56,591 nt of DNA, from positions 1 through 56,591 of the forward strand of contig NZ_VLNR01000046.1 of NCBI RefSeq assembly GCF_007489275.1, in the 5' to 3' direction. Each line of letters opens with the position of its first letter. Positions within the stretch are counted from its first letter, which is position 1. The notes below the pieces were generated by a model. The model had not been told where the DNA came from. It made no database searches and saw only the letters and a program-made list of their open reading frames with translations. The position numbers and the translations under genes are program-made. The stretch comes from Aquimarina algiphila (GTDB taxonomy: Bacteria > Bacteroidota > Bacteroidia > Flavobacteriales > Flavobacteriaceae). Shown here piece after piece: positions 37,334-46,680 of this stretch.

Positions 37334-38662
37334 CTAATTTTTTATATAATCTATTGGATTTAACCAGTTTCCGTTAAGCTTTACTTCGTAATGTAAATGT
37401 GGACCGGTAGAAAGGCCTGTGTTTCCAACATAACCTATGATTTCTCCTTTTTTAATATGTTGCGTTTCTTTGCTATTAAAACTTTTTAAATGAGCATACC
37501 AGGTTTCATAACCTCCAGAGTGAGAGATAACAATTAGATTACCCCAATCTCCTTCCATAGATGCTTTTGAAATTATACCGTCGGCAGTTGCAATAACAGG
37601 GGTGCCTTCTTCTGCTCGTATATCAATCCCACGATGAATTTTTTTCTTGCTAATTTTTGGACGTCTACTATTAGAACCGTATTTACTACTGATGTCATTT
37701 ATACTTCCATTTTGAACTGGGAAAAGAGAAGGAGGAAAATTTTCTATTTCAAATACTTCTGTTGTCGTATCCATAAAGGTGTGATCAACAGTTGGTTTTG
37801 TAAATGCAATTAAAAAGAGTGCACAAACAGGTAAAAGCAAGAGATATTTTAATTTTGCGATATTGTTAGATTTAGTTTTTGTCATCATATTTATTCTTTT
37901 TAATAGTATTGGGTGATTAAAATAACTATACAAATTATTTGGTTTTTCAACGGCTATACTTTGCAATAGCAATTGCATATAATGAGAGGTTTTAACTTTG
38001 TTTTTAAGTACTTGGTGATCTGCTTGAAATTCATGAATCGATTTTAATGATTTCCTGTAGAGATATACTGCAGGATTAAACCAAAAAAATGTTATGAAAA
38101 ACTCAGCTATAATGAGGTCTAAGGAGTGCTTTAATTGTATGTGAGCTCTTTCATGTTCAATAATTAAATCATCATATTTTTCTAATTTTTCTTCTGGAGT
38201 AAATATCCAATTGAAATATGAAAAGATTTCAGGAACGTTGGTTGCTATTAATTTAAATCCTTCTTTCTGATATACTTTAGACGTACGTTTCAGTATAATT
38301 AACTTTCGAGTGGTAAAGAAGAATTTTAGCAAACATATTAGAATTCCAATACAATATAATGCCATTAAAAAAGAAAAATAAGTATAAGGAGTATCGGTCA
38401 TTGGTTTTTCAATGCCATTACTTATGTTATCAGGATTAAGTGTTATGGTTTCGAATAGTTGAGGTACTTCTATAATTGTCGAATGTATTGGAGGAAACAC
38501 ATTGTCCATTAATGGTATAAAAACAGATATAGGAATTAATGACAATAATATAAATCTATTAAGTCTATGAAATGTAAGTTGACTTAAAACTAATTTATAA
38601 ATTAGAAAAAGCGCTATAAAAAGTAAAGTCGATTGAAAAAAGTATACAATTAAATTATTCAT
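37334..38662 (-). CDS. M56 (BlaR1-like) sensor fused to an M23 peptidase
   Basis: The N-terminal region has about four membrane segments and an M56 zinc motif HERAH (His170, Glu171, His174). The C-terminal part (about residues 340-442) is a periplasmic M23 domain: His343 and Asp347 in HRGID, and HLH at 422-424. In classical BlaR1 the C-terminus is a penicillin-binding sensor; here it is replaced by a cell-wall endopeptidase domain. Its first codons overlap the BlaI-type repressor gene by 8 bases, so this is the expected partner that would inactivate the repressor by proteolysis. Confidence 0.92.
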   Translation of the reverse strand: MNNLIVYFFQSTLLFIALFLIYKLVLSQLTFHRLNRFILLSLIPISVFIPLMDNVFPPIHSTIIEVPQLFETITLNPDNISNGIEKPMTDTPYTYFSFLMALYCIGILICLLKFFFTTRKLIILKRTSKVYQKEGFKLIATNVPEIFSYFNWIFTPEEKLEKYDDLIIEHERAHIQLKHSLDLIIAEFFITFFWFNPAVYLYRKSLKSIHEFQADHQVLKNKVKTSHYMQLLLQSIAVEKPNNLYSYFNHPILLKRINMMTKTKSNNIAKLKYLLLLPVCALFLIAFTKPTVDHTFMDTTTEVFEIENFPPSLFPVQNGSINDISSKYGSNSRRPKISKKKIHRGIDIRAEEGTPVIATADGIISKASMEGDWGNLIVISHSGGYETWYAHLKSFNSKETQHIKKGEIIGYVGNTGLSTGPHLHYEVKLNGNWLNPIDYIKN

Positions 38663-39038
38663 TTTTATCTTTCAGGGTTTCAATTTTTTCTTCTATCATC
38701 AGTTTCATTTTTTCTAATTCACTAAGATTTAAATCTTCACTTTCGGCAAAGAATAAGGCAAATTTACTGGTCGAACCGCTAAAGAAATTACCTATAACTT
38801 GTTTAATGTGTTTTTTAAAATAGTGCTCTTTTGATATTGCCGGATGGTACTGCCGAATTTTACCATAGGTGTCATATTTTAAAAACTCTTTTCTAACCAA
38901 TACTCTCACTACAGTAGAAATAGTGGTGTATGCGGGTTTGGGTTCTGGAAACTGCTCTACAATATCTTTAAGGAATGCTTTTTCTAGCTTCCAAACGTAT
39001 TGCATAACTTGCTCTTCTGCTTTTGTTAGTTCACTCAT
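38655..39038 (-). CDS. BlaI/MecI/CopY family repressor
   Basis: The 127-residue protein is a winged-helix repressor: LTKAEEQVMQYVWKLEKAF (helix 1), KPAYTTISTVVRVLVRKEFL (recognition helix and wing), and a helical dimerisation tail. The M56 protein encoded directly downstream is the usual partner that cleaves it. The perfect palindrome 30 bases upstream of its start is the likely operator, so autoregulation is expected. Confidence 0.93.
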   Translation of the reverse strand: MSELTKAEEQVMQYVWKLEKAFLKDIVEQFPEPKPAYTTISTVVRVLVRKEFLKYDTYGKIRQYHPAISKEHYFKKHIKQVIGNFFSGSTSKFALFFAESEDLNLSELEKMKLMIEEKIETLKDKNE

Positions 39039-39067
39039 AGGCGCAAATATAGGATAATATTTTAAAT

Positions 39068-39109
39068 TATGACTATAAAAATAGTTATATAACTATTTTT
39101 ATAGTCATA
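39068..39109. promoter_or_regulatory. Perfect 42-bp palindrome, likely BlaI-type operator
   Basis: The sequence is its own reverse complement, centred between 39088 and 39089. Each half holds a smaller dyad, ACTATAAAAATAGT and ACTATTTTTATAGT, so two adjacent sites are present. It lies 30-71 bases upstream of the repressor start, where an autoregulatory operator is expected. The core differs from the TACAnnTGTA of classical BlaI operators. Confidence 0.75.
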
Positions 39110-39245
39110 TAGCTTGTTGCACCTTTTGATTCCTGGTTTTTTATGTTATGATAGAAAGCACCTAGGCTTTGAAAAAAGTAAATCATTGAATCAATTTTAA
39201 GGTATATTATTTATGTTACGTATTTTTATAGTAAAACTGATTTTT

Positions 39246-39776
39246 ATGAGGCTTATAGTTTTTATACTATTCATTATAGGGCTAACTTCATGTGGAGTTA
39301 CCAATACTAGTTATGATTATGACGAACAGCAAGATTTTTTGGTATACAAAACGTATGCATTTTATCCAGAAATGAATTCGGGACTTAGTGAGTTGGATCA
39401 TAAGAGATTGATACAGGTAACAGAAAAAGTTATGGAAGTTATGGGGTTTGTCAAATCAGAAACTCCAGATATTTATATAAATTTTAAAACAACTACGGTT
39501 AAAGCCCCATCACGAAATAGTATCGGTGTTGGTTTAGGAGGCGGAGGCGGAGGAGGTGTCAATATAGGTATTGGAGGTTCCATTCCTATAGGTGGGCCAG
39601 AAACCTATCTTGAGCTCACCACAGATTTTGTTGATACCAAACGGGACGAATTAGTGTGGCAGGCGATAGCAGAGAAACGTTTTAACCCTAATGGCTCTCC
39701 TAATGCACATACAGACTTTTTTAGAAGAATAATCGAAAAATCTTTATCAAAATATCCTCCAAAAAAGAAAAAGTAG
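39246..39776 (+). CDS. DUF4136 lipoprotein with Gly-rich loop
   Basis: The lipoprotein signal is LFIIGLTSC, and the mature domain begins with the DUF4136 pattern YDYDEQQDFLVYKTYAFYP. A Gly-rich stretch (GVGLGGGGGGGVNIGIGG) in the middle is typical of flavobacterial members. The family is widespread in envelope lipoproteins, function unknown. I chose ATG 39246 because an earlier in-frame ATG at 39213 places 11 residues in front of the membrane-entry signal. The next gene, a TPR protein, starts 5 bases downstream. Confidence 0.85.
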   Translation: MRLIVFILFIIGLTSCGVTNTSYDYDEQQDFLVYKTYAFYPEMNSGLSELDHKRLIQVTEKVMEVMGFVKSETPDIYINFKTTTVKAPSRNSIGVGLGGGGGGGVNIGIGGSIPIGGPETYLELTTDFVDTKRDELVWQAIAEKRFNPNGSPNAHTDFFRRIIEKSLSKYPPKKKK

Positions 39777-39781
39777 AAACT

Positions 39782-40276
39782 ATGGATCACCTTACTAAAC
39801 TTGAAGAAATGTTACATTTGGCCAATGATGATATCAAAAATGGGTTGTATGATGATGCTACCAACAAATTAGAAAAGATTATTGATATAGATCCTGGCTT
39901 TGGTAAAGCATATAATCATCTGGGATATCTGTATGAGGTAAAATTTAAGGAGTTTGATAAAGGGGAGACATTATATAAACTATGCTTAGAAAAATCTCCT
40001 ATGTATCCAAGCGTCTATTATAATTATGCTGTTTTGTTATCTACATTAGGGAAATGGGATGAGCTTAAAGAACTTTTGGATACAGCAATGAATATACCTG
40101 GTATCGTTAAAGCTACAATCTATAATGAATATGCTATTATGTACGAGCAACAAGGTAAATTAGATAAAGCAATGGACTTTTACAAAAAATGTGCATTAAA
40201 CACTTTAGATAAGAATACAGTTAATCGGGCAAAAGATTCGCTTGATAGGTGTAAAATGAAAAAGGAATTGTTATAA
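39782..40276 (+). CDS. TPR repeat protein
   Basis: The 164-residue protein has about four TPR units, for example DDATNKLEKIIDIDPGFGKAYNHLGYL and MYPSVYYNYAVLLSTLGKW. It has no signal peptide and is presumably a cytosolic protein-interaction scaffold. It follows the DUF4136 lipoprotein gene by 5 bases and precedes recO by 71 bases, so these genes probably share transcription. Confidence 0.88.
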   Translation: MDHLTKLEEMLHLANDDIKNGLYDDATNKLEKIIDIDPGFGKAYNHLGYLYEVKFKEFDKGETLYKLCLEKSPMYPSVYYNYAVLLSTLGKWDELKELLDTAMNIPGIVKATIYNEYAIMYEQQGKLDKAMDFYKKCALNTLDKNTVNRAKDSLDRCKMKKELL

Positions 40277-40347
40277 AACAATTGGTATTGAATTATTCCT
40301 TGATTTAAAGGATAATCTTCTTTTTTTAAAGTTATTTTTACCCGATT

Positions 40348-41067
40348 ATGATTGTCCATTCTCCAGCAATAGTTATACACTCCTTACGATATGGAGAAGC
40401 AGATTTAATAGTTACATTGTTTACTAAGACAAGTGGATTACGTTCTTATTTATTAAAAAGAATTCTAAAATCAAAACGAGGTAAAATTAGGTCATCTTTA
40501 TTTCAACCGCTTACCATATTAGAAATAGAAGCATTTCATAAAGATAAAGGTTCTTTAGAACGTATTAAAGAAGCTAAGCTTCATACTATGTATAAAACAT
40601 TACATACAGATTATGTAAAAAGTGCATTGGTCTTTTTTATTTCAGAAATACTAAAGAATTCTATTCAGGAAGAAGAAACTAATATTGATTTGTTCGATTA
40701 TCTCGAGACTGCATTTATTTGGTTGGATGAGCATGATACAATTGGAAATTATCATATTACATTTCTAATTAAGCTTACTCAATATCTTGGATTTTACCCA
40801 GATACATCAGGGATAGAGTCTGAGTATTTTAATATGCAGGAAGGTTTTTTTCAGACGACTAGCAGCAATGTGTATTGTGTAAAAGGAAATCATATAGCAC
40901 AATTCAAACAATTTTTAGGCACAACATTTGAGGCAAGTATGAATATTAGACTCTCAAGGAGTATAAGAAGTGATATTCTAGCTATGCTATTAGTATATTT
41001 TGAGCTACATTTGCACGGTTTTAAGAAACCAAAATCACTTTCGGTTTTGAACGAAATTTTTAATTAG
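40348..41067 (+). CDS. recO: DNA repair protein RecO
   Basis: RecO loads RecA through RecR in recombinational repair. The 239-residue protein starts with the conserved OB-fold N-terminus (VHSPAIVIHSLRYGEADLIVTLFTK, then GLRSYLLKRIL) and contains the helical C-terminal region. The zinc-finger cysteines of some RecO proteins are not evident, as in other flavobacterial versions. It lies 4 bases before the TonB-dependent receptor gene. Confidence 0.92.
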   Translation: MIVHSPAIVIHSLRYGEADLIVTLFTKTSGLRSYLLKRILKSKRGKIRSSLFQPLTILEIEAFHKDKGSLERIKEAKLHTMYKTLHTDYVKSALVFFISEILKNSIQEEETNIDLFDYLETAFIWLDEHDTIGNYHITFLIKLTQYLGFYPDTSGIESEYFNMQEGFFQTTSSNVYCVKGNHIAQFKQFLGTTFEASMNIRLSRSIRSDILAMLLVYFELHLHGFKKPKSLSVLNEIFN

Positions 41068-41071
41068 AATA

Positions 41072-43477
41072 ATGAAGTTATTTGTGTCTTTTTTGTTAAC
41101 TGTTTTTTTTGTGATACCTAGTGTTGCACAAAAGATAGCAGTATACAGTTCTACTAATAACCAAGCTATTCCTAATGTTGAAATTTATAATAAAATTAAA
41201 TCAAAAAGCGCAGTAACAGATTTTGATGGCGTTGCTGATATTTCTATATTTTCTGATACAGAGATATTATATTTTGCACATATATCCCATTTAAAAACTA
41301 GCCTTGTAAAATCGAAAATATTAAGATCAAATATTGTTTACTTAAAACCTGATGAAAATCAACTTTCTGAAGTTGTTATATCAGTATCAAAATGGGAACA
41401 GGAACAAAAAGATGTTACTCAAAAAATAGTAAGTATTTCTTCTAATGATATTGCCTTATCTACTCCTCAGACCTCTGCGGATCTTTTACAGAATAGTGGT
41501 CAAGTATTTATTCAGAAAAGTCAATTAGGAGGAGGTAGCCCAATCATTAGAGGTTTTTCTACCAATCGATTATTATTAGCGGTAGATGGAGTGCGAATGA
41601 ATACTGCGATTTTCAGAGGAGGGAATCTACAAAATGTGATCTCTGTGGATCCTTTTTCTGTAGAAAGAACAGAAGTGATTCTTGGTCCCGGTTCGGTAGT
41701 TTACGGAAGTGATGCAGTAGGAGGTGTACTTAATTTTTATACGAAGCAACCCAAATTTGCAATAAGCGGTAAAAACAAAGTTAGCGGTAATGCATTAGTA
41801 AGATATGCAAGTGCAAGCAATGAAAGAACGGGACATGTGGACTTTAATATTGGCTTGGAGAAATGGGCCTTTTTAACTAGTGCCAGTTATACAGATTTTG
41901 ATGATCTTAAAATGGGAAGCCATGGTCCTGATGATTATTTGAGAAACGAATATGTAGAAACATTCGACGGAACAGATATCGTTATTCAAAATGATGATCC
42001 GAAAAAACAAGTTTTTACAGGATATGATCAATTCAATGTATTACAGAAAGTACGATTTGTTCCTACTGATAAATGGGAGTTTGATGCAAGTTTTATTTAT
42101 ACAGAAACTTCAGATTTTCCGAGATACGATCGTTTGATTAGAAGAAGTGATGGTAATTTAAGATCAGCAGAATGGTTTTATGGACCTCAAAAATGGTTTA
42201 TGGGTAATGTGCAGGTTTCACATAAATCTGAGAGTAAGTTGTTTGATAAAATGAGAATTACAGGAGCGTATCAATATTTTGAAGAGAGTAGAAATGATCG
42301 TGATTTTGGTAGTACAATTTTATCGAGAACCAAAGAGCAGGTAGATGCGTACTCTTTAAATTGGGATTTTGAAAAAAACTTTAATAAAAAGACAGCATTG
42401 TATTATGGGTTAGAATATGTATTAAATCAGGTATATTCTGACGGTTTTGAACGAAATGTTGAAACTAATGTATTATCAGATGCTCCCTCACGCTATCCTG
42501 ATGGGTCTACTTGGCAATCTATTGCAGCCTACGCAAGTATAAAGCATAAATTCAGTGAAAAATTAAGATTTCAAGGAGGATTACGATATAATCAAATTAT
42601 CCTGTATTCAGAATTTGATGATACCTTTTTTGATTTTCCTTTTACCGAAGCCAATATTGATACAGAAGCAGTAACAGGAACTGCTGGATTAAGTTGGTTC
42701 CCTAACGATTTTATACATTGGAAACTTAATTTCTCTACTGCTTTTAGAGCACCTAATATTGATGATGTAGGTAAGATTTTTGATTCAGAACCTGGATCTG
42801 TAGTAGTGCCTAATCCAGATATAAAGCCCGAATACGCATATAACGGTGAACTGGGAGTACGATTAAATTTGGATCAAAATTTATCTGTAGATTTAGCCAC
42901 GTATTATACCTTATTAGATGATGCGTTGATTCGAAGAGATTTTAACCTTAATGGAGTAACAGAGATTGAGTTTGGAGGAGAGCTTAGTACAGTACAGGCA
43001 ATTCAAAATGCGGCAAATGCCAGAGTATATGGTTTTGAAGCGGGCTTAGAATATAAATTTCTTGAGAGTTTTAAATTAACATCAAAATATACTTTTGTCG
43101 GTGGAGAAGAAGAATCAGATGATGGTACAATAGCCCCATCTAGACATGTTTCTCCTCAATTCGGGACTACCCGAGTTAGTTATGCGTTACCTAAGATAAC
43201 TATTGATGCATTTGCAGTGTATAATGGTAAATTTAACTTTGAAGATTTGGCACCTTCTCAGCAAAATAATGATTTCTTATATGCCAAGGACGAGAACGGA
43301 AACCCATATTCACCTTCCTGGTATACGCTTAACCTTAGAACGCAATATCAAGTAAGTAAAAATATACAAGGGATATTATCCGTAGAAAATATAACAGATC
43401 AAAGATATCGACCTTATTCTTCTGGTATTGCGGGAGCAGGGCGAAATTTTATTCTATCTGTAAAATATACACTTTAA
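41072..43477 (+). CDS. TonB-dependent outer-membrane receptor
   Basis: The 801-residue protein has a signal peptide (ends VAQ), a short carboxypeptidase-like N-terminal domain (about 20-95), a plug (about 115-225: GGGSPIIRGFSTNRLLLAVDGVR and GPGSVVYGSDAVGGVLNFY), and a 22-stranded barrel ending in an aromatic-rich strand (FILSVKYTL). The N-terminal NOS-type extension is not seen. The ligand is unknown; the sequence suits iron-chelate or haem uptake receptors. The gene follows recO by 4 bases, an unusual partner, so cotranscription may be fortuitous. Confidence 0.94.
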   Translation: MKLFVSFLLTVFFVIPSVAQKIAVYSSTNNQAIPNVEIYNKIKSKSAVTDFDGVADISIFSDTEILYFAHISHLKTSLVKSKILRSNIVYLKPDENQLSEVVISVSKWEQEQKDVTQKIVSISSNDIALSTPQTSADLLQNSGQVFIQKSQLGGGSPIIRGFSTNRLLLAVDGVRMNTAIFRGGNLQNVISVDPFSVERTEVILGPGSVVYGSDAVGGVLNFYTKQPKFAISGKNKVSGNALVRYASASNERTGHVDFNIGLEKWAFLTSASYTDFDDLKMGSHGPDDYLRNEYVETFDGTDIVIQNDDPKKQVFTGYDQFNVLQKVRFVPTDKWEFDASFIYTETSDFPRYDRLIRRSDGNLRSAEWFYGPQKWFMGNVQVSHKSESKLFDKMRITGAYQYFEESRNDRDFGSTILSRTKEQVDAYSLNWDFEKNFNKKTALYYGLEYVLNQVYSDGFERNVETNVLSDAPSRYPDGSTWQSIAAYASIKHKFSEKLRFQGGLRYNQIILYSEFDDTFFDFPFTEANIDTEAVTGTAGLSWFPNDFIHWKLNFSTAFRAPNIDDVGKIFDSEPGSVVVPNPDIKPEYAYNGELGVRLNLDQNLSVDLATYYTLLDDALIRRDFNLNGVTEIEFGGELSTVQAIQNAANARVYGFEAGLEYKFLESFKLTSKYTFVGGEEESDDGTIAPSRHVSPQFGTTRVSYALPKITIDAFAVYNGKFNFEDLAPSQQNNDFLYAKDENGNPYSPSWYTLNLRTQYQVSKNIQGILSVENITDQRYRPYSSGIAGAGRNFILSVKYTL

Positions 43478-43536
43478 TAAAAATTACCTTTACTCTGAGC
43501 TTGCTATAGAGAAGGGTTTAACCTAATATTTGTTTT

Positions 43537-44190
43537 CTGAAAAATACATTATTCATATTCGACATAGATGGTACGCTTACAGATAGTGTTCCTATGTATC
43601 TAATTTCGGTTACCAAATCATTAATGGCTTTGGGAATTTCTGATATCGATACAGATTATAATAATTATAAACATCATACTGATAGTTATGCTTTACGATA
43701 TAACTATGAGCGTAATTTTAGAAAAAAACCTCCCAAAAGCTTATTAGGAGATTTTGAAGAGCATCTGATAGATCAAATGAAGAGGTTTGATCCAGTTCAT
43801 GAAATTGAAGGAGCCATGACATTAATTCAGTTTTTCAGAGATAATGAAATTCCATTTTGTTTTGCTACAGGAGCTTTGCCAAAACCAGCAATTATGAAAC
43901 TAGATCAGTGTGGTATATGGTATGATACATCTTTATTAGCTACTTCAAAAACACATGAATCCAGAGAAGGCTTTGTGATGGATGCGATAGACCGAGCAAA
44001 AACTTTTTATAACAAAGAACAATTTGATACTATTATCTCTGTTGGTGATGGCCTTTGGGATCTAAAAACAGCTCAAAACCTATCACTTGATTTTGTAGGG
44101 ATCGGAGATAAAAACAAAGTAAGACTCATTGAAAACGGAGCAGAAAATTGTTTTTCAAATTTAACAGCGTTTAAAGAATGGCTAATCTAA
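43537..44190 (+). CDS. HAD superfamily hydrolase (CTG start proposed)
   Basis: The protein is a haloacid-dehalogenase-like phosphatase. Motif I, IFDIDGTLTDSVP, lies upstream of the first ATG (43594), which would remove the catalytic Asp pair. The frame is open back to a stop at 43519-43521 and the only sensible initiator is CTG at 43537, giving M(L)KNTLFIFDIDGT. Motif II is in FATGALPK, a Lys follows in KPAIMKLD, and the Asp motif IV is VGDGLWD. At 217 residues it resembles phosphoglycolate-phosphatase-like HADs. The last 4 bases overlap the convergent gene. Confidence 0.8.
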   Translation: MKNTLFIFDIDGTLTDSVPMYLISVTKSLMALGISDIDTDYNNYKHHTDSYALRYNYERNFRKKPPKSLLGDFEEHLIDQMKRFDPVHEIEGAMTLIQFFRDNEIPFCFATGALPKPAIMKLDQCGIWYDTSLLATSKTHESREGFVMDAIDRAKTFYNKEQFDTIISVGDGLWDLKTAQNLSLDFVGIGDKNKVRLIENGAENCFSNLTAFKEWLI

Positions 44191-44681
44191 TTACTTTTAA
44201 CTCTTAGTTTTTTCATTAAATCAGTGTCAAATGTTTTTTTAAGCTCAGTGATCTCTTTTACATTTTCATTCGGAATTGCAATCGACAAGACATAATGTTT
44301 TATTTTCCAACCTTGGTTAGTTTTTTGAACTACACCACTTCCACGGCAAATCCCCATTTGAGTATCTAATAATTCATCAAACCAGGCAATGGACATATCA
44401 TTTTCAGCAAAAATATTTCTTTCGAGGGTTGAAAAACCCCATGCTTTTCCTTTGTCAAAATAAGGTTTAGAAAATGCTTTAAAGTCTGCATTAGTCCAAT
44501 TTTCTGTAGGATCAGTTCCTATAAAAATTGCGTCTTTAGTCATTAAACCAAAATAGGCATCAAAATTGGCATCTGCTGCGGCTTTATGCCATTGTTCTAA
44601 TATGTTGTTGATTTCTGTTTTCTGTTGGGCAGAAGAGAGACTATATGTTATTAGTAAGAGAAACAATGTTAGTTTTTGCAT
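44187..44681 (-). CDS. Secreted NTF2-like (DUF4440/SnoaL-type) protein
   Basis: The signal peptide ends near SSAQ. The remaining about 145 residues form a single NTF2-like cone fold: EINNILEQWHKAAADANFDAYFGLM and ERNIFAENDMSIAWFDELLD. No catalytic residues stand out. The family includes hydrolases and ketosteroid-isomerase-like enzymes as well as non-enzymes. It overlaps the HAD gene's end by 4 bases and follows an unknown lipoprotein gene by 16 bases, probably in the same transcript. Confidence 0.82.
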   Translation of the reverse strand: MQKLTLFLLLITYSLSSAQQKTEINNILEQWHKAAADANFDAYFGLMTKDAIFIGTDPTENWTNADFKAFSKPYFDKGKAWGFSTLERNIFAENDMSIAWFDELLDTQMGICRGSGVVQKTNQGWKIKHYVLSIAIPNENVKEITELKKTFDTDLMKKLRVKSN

Positions 44682-44697
44682 AGGGATAATGTTTTGT

Positions 44698-45234
44698 TTA
44701 TTCTTCCTCTTCTAAGTCTAATTTTTTAAGAAGTTCTTTTTCGATATTTTCAGGAATTGCTAATGACAATTCATTAAGCTGAATAATTAAACTATTATAG
44801 GCCTTAATCAGCCTGGTATTAGCCTCCATTATTTTTTCTGAATCGGGATTTTTCTTTTCAGTAAGTAATCTTAATAAACCAGATTCTGTAGCAAGCACAC
44901 CAATACGAGAGTTGATGGTATTTACATTTAAATCCTCAGAGAGATTTTCTTTAAATGTACCTATTAATACATTTATACTGTCTGCGTGTTTATTAATATA
45001 AAAGGAATTTCCATTACGTAGAGATGTTACAAAATTTCTTAAGTTTTGGAAATCCTCAAAGTTCTCAAGACTTTTTTCTGCTTGAGGAGAAAGCTTTAAA
45101 GGCTCTAATTTGATTTTTTCTTTAGAAAGACTGTCCAGTTGAGCAACGGGTTTTTCTTCTTGGGTATTTGCGGTATTTTCGCTTTGACATCCAATACAAA
45201 TTAGTAATATTCCTATAAAAAGAAATCGTTTCAT
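44698..45234 (-). CDS. Lipoprotein of unknown function, helical
   Basis: The 178-residue protein has a lipoprotein signal (LLICIGCQSEN) and a mostly helical mature region of low complexity, rich in Lys/Glu/Leu, without recognisable motifs. A coiled-coil-like stretch spans about residues 85-175. I do not know the family. It is upstream of the NTF2-like gene with a gap of only 16 bases, so both are likely cotranscribed and both are envelope proteins. Confidence 0.65.
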   Translation of the reverse strand: MKRFLFIGILLICIGCQSENTANTQEEKPVAQLDSLSKEKIKLEPLKLSPQAEKSLENFEDFQNLRNFVTSLRNGNSFYINKHADSINVLIGTFKENLSEDLNVNTINSRIGVLATESGLLRLLTEKKNPDSEKIMEANTRLIKAYNSLIIQLNELSLAIPENIEKELLKKLDLEEEE

Positions 45235-45291
45235 TCTACGTTTTTAAGTAAGGACTCAAAAATAAGGTATTTATTACTGTGACCAAAAAAA

Positions 45292-45321
45292 AGACCTCGG
45301 ATAGATTAATATCCAAGGTCT
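45292..45321 (-). terminator. Terminator of the astacin gene
   Basis: The stem AGACCT / AGGTCT with an inner GGATA / TATCC pair is followed on the minus strand by nine T residues. It is 44 bases past the astacin stop. Confidence 0.85.
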
Positions 45322-45364
45322 AAATATATACTTTTAATAGAGTTATGATTCTAGCTTTTAATCC

Positions 45365-46402
45365 TTAAGCGTAGTACCATGCCCCGTTTCTATATACAAC
45401 TTCTCTCCAGCCGTTACTAGAAGTATAGTAGTACCACTTATCATTATAACGATATACTCTTAAGCCGTTTACAGTATAATATTGTCCATTTGCATACGTT
45501 GGCTCTCCGCCGCCGCCTGTACTAGATGGGTACATTTGACTTATCCCTTGCAAATCTGCAGAAGACAATGCATTTCTTTGCACAGAATAAGAACTACCAT
45601 CTTTTTTAGTAATTGTTGGTTGTCCATTTTTAGAGAAAGATGTAGGACCATACATCATTATAGATCCAAAATCTAGTGAACTTGTGTATTCATCACCATC
45701 TCTTCCTTGCTCAGCATAAGTTCTAAAATTAAACTCTTTTCCAGATTGGATATTTTGAAAGTTGATAGTGATATATTGATTTCTATCAGCTCTACTTTGT
45801 TCGTGCCAAAGACCTACAGCATGACCAATTTCATGAATAGTATTTCCCGTACTACACCCATTGGCAAGAGTAATATTTTGTCTTCCACCTACCATTCCTA
45901 CACTAGAAGAACATCCTCCTCCAGATCTGAAATAGATATAATTTCTTTGATTTGTTCTTCTAACAAACCTAAGATTAGTGTTGTTTTCCCAGCTTGCGAT
46001 TGCATTAGTGACTCTCGCTTGATTCGGAAGGTCACTGGCAATAGTGTAATATACCGTATTGTTTGGCCATCTTCCTCCGGTTCTCCCTACACTTTTTGCT
46101 TGATTTGGATCTTGTCCTTCTTCAAGAACAATATTGGTTGCACTTTTAAAGATTTGATTTTCGGGCATTACAATATCTCCTTCTAGGATATTTTGACCGT
46201 TAATTTTTTCATAAGTAACAGCTAATCCTTGAAAAAACCCTTCTTCGATAGTTCCTGATTGATCTGCAAAAGCCTTTTCTGCTCCGTCAAATTTTAAAAC
46301 TTCTGGTTGTAAGGATTCTAGTTCTGAGATTGGTTCGTTGTCCGAACATGCGACCATAGCTATCGCTGTAGCTAGCAATAGCATCGATTTACAATTTTTC
46401 AT
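45365..46402 (-). CDS. Astacin-type (M12A) metallopeptidase lipoprotein
   Basis: The lipoprotein signal is MVACSDNE. The peptidase domain (about residues 110-295) has the extended zinc motif HEIGHAVGLWHE at residues 190-201 and a Met-turn (SIMMYGP). A Pro/Gly hinge leads to a C-terminal about 45-residue domain rich in Tyr and Trp (YYTVNGLRVYRYNDKWYYY). This resembles flavastacin-type enzymes of the phylum. The prosegment (about 20-100) is long, suggesting a latent secreted enzyme. A strong terminator follows. Confidence 0.92.
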   Translation of the reverse strand: MKNCKSMLLLATAIAMVACSDNEPISELESLQPEVLKFDGAEKAFADQSGTIEEGFFQGLAVTYEKINGQNILEGDIVMPENQIFKSATNIVLEEGQDPNQAKSVGRTGGRWPNNTVYYTIASDLPNQARVTNAIASWENNTNLRFVRRTNQRNYIYFRSGGGCSSSVGMVGGRQNITLANGCSTGNTIHEIGHAVGLWHEQSRADRNQYITINFQNIQSGKEFNFRTYAEQGRDGDEYTSSLDFGSIMMYGPTSFSKNGQPTITKKDGSSYSVQRNALSSADLQGISQMYPSSTGGGGEPTYANGQYYTVNGLRVYRYNDKWYYYTSSNGWREVVYRNGAWYYA

Positions 46403-46680
46403 TTTGTTGAGTTTGTAGTTATTAAATTATGTGTTAAATAACCGCAAAAGTTTTGAGTTATTACCTTTTTATGAAAAATTAACATTTTTTTAGTAAACAA
46501 AACTGAGTTTTCGTGCTTATGAAGGTAGGAAGATGAAACCAAGGAGCAATTACTTATCTCATGATGTAATAAATAGAAGGTTTATACAATAAGCTTTTTA
46601 AATTAACATCTTAAGGAAAATTTGTAAATGGTGAATTAAAAAAATCCTAATATATTTAAAAAATTAAAAACGCATAAATC

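Noticed and set aside
45482..46186. Plus-strand frames opposite the astacin gene
   Set aside because: The minus-strand astacin has an intact zinc motif and signal; the opposite frames have no domain.
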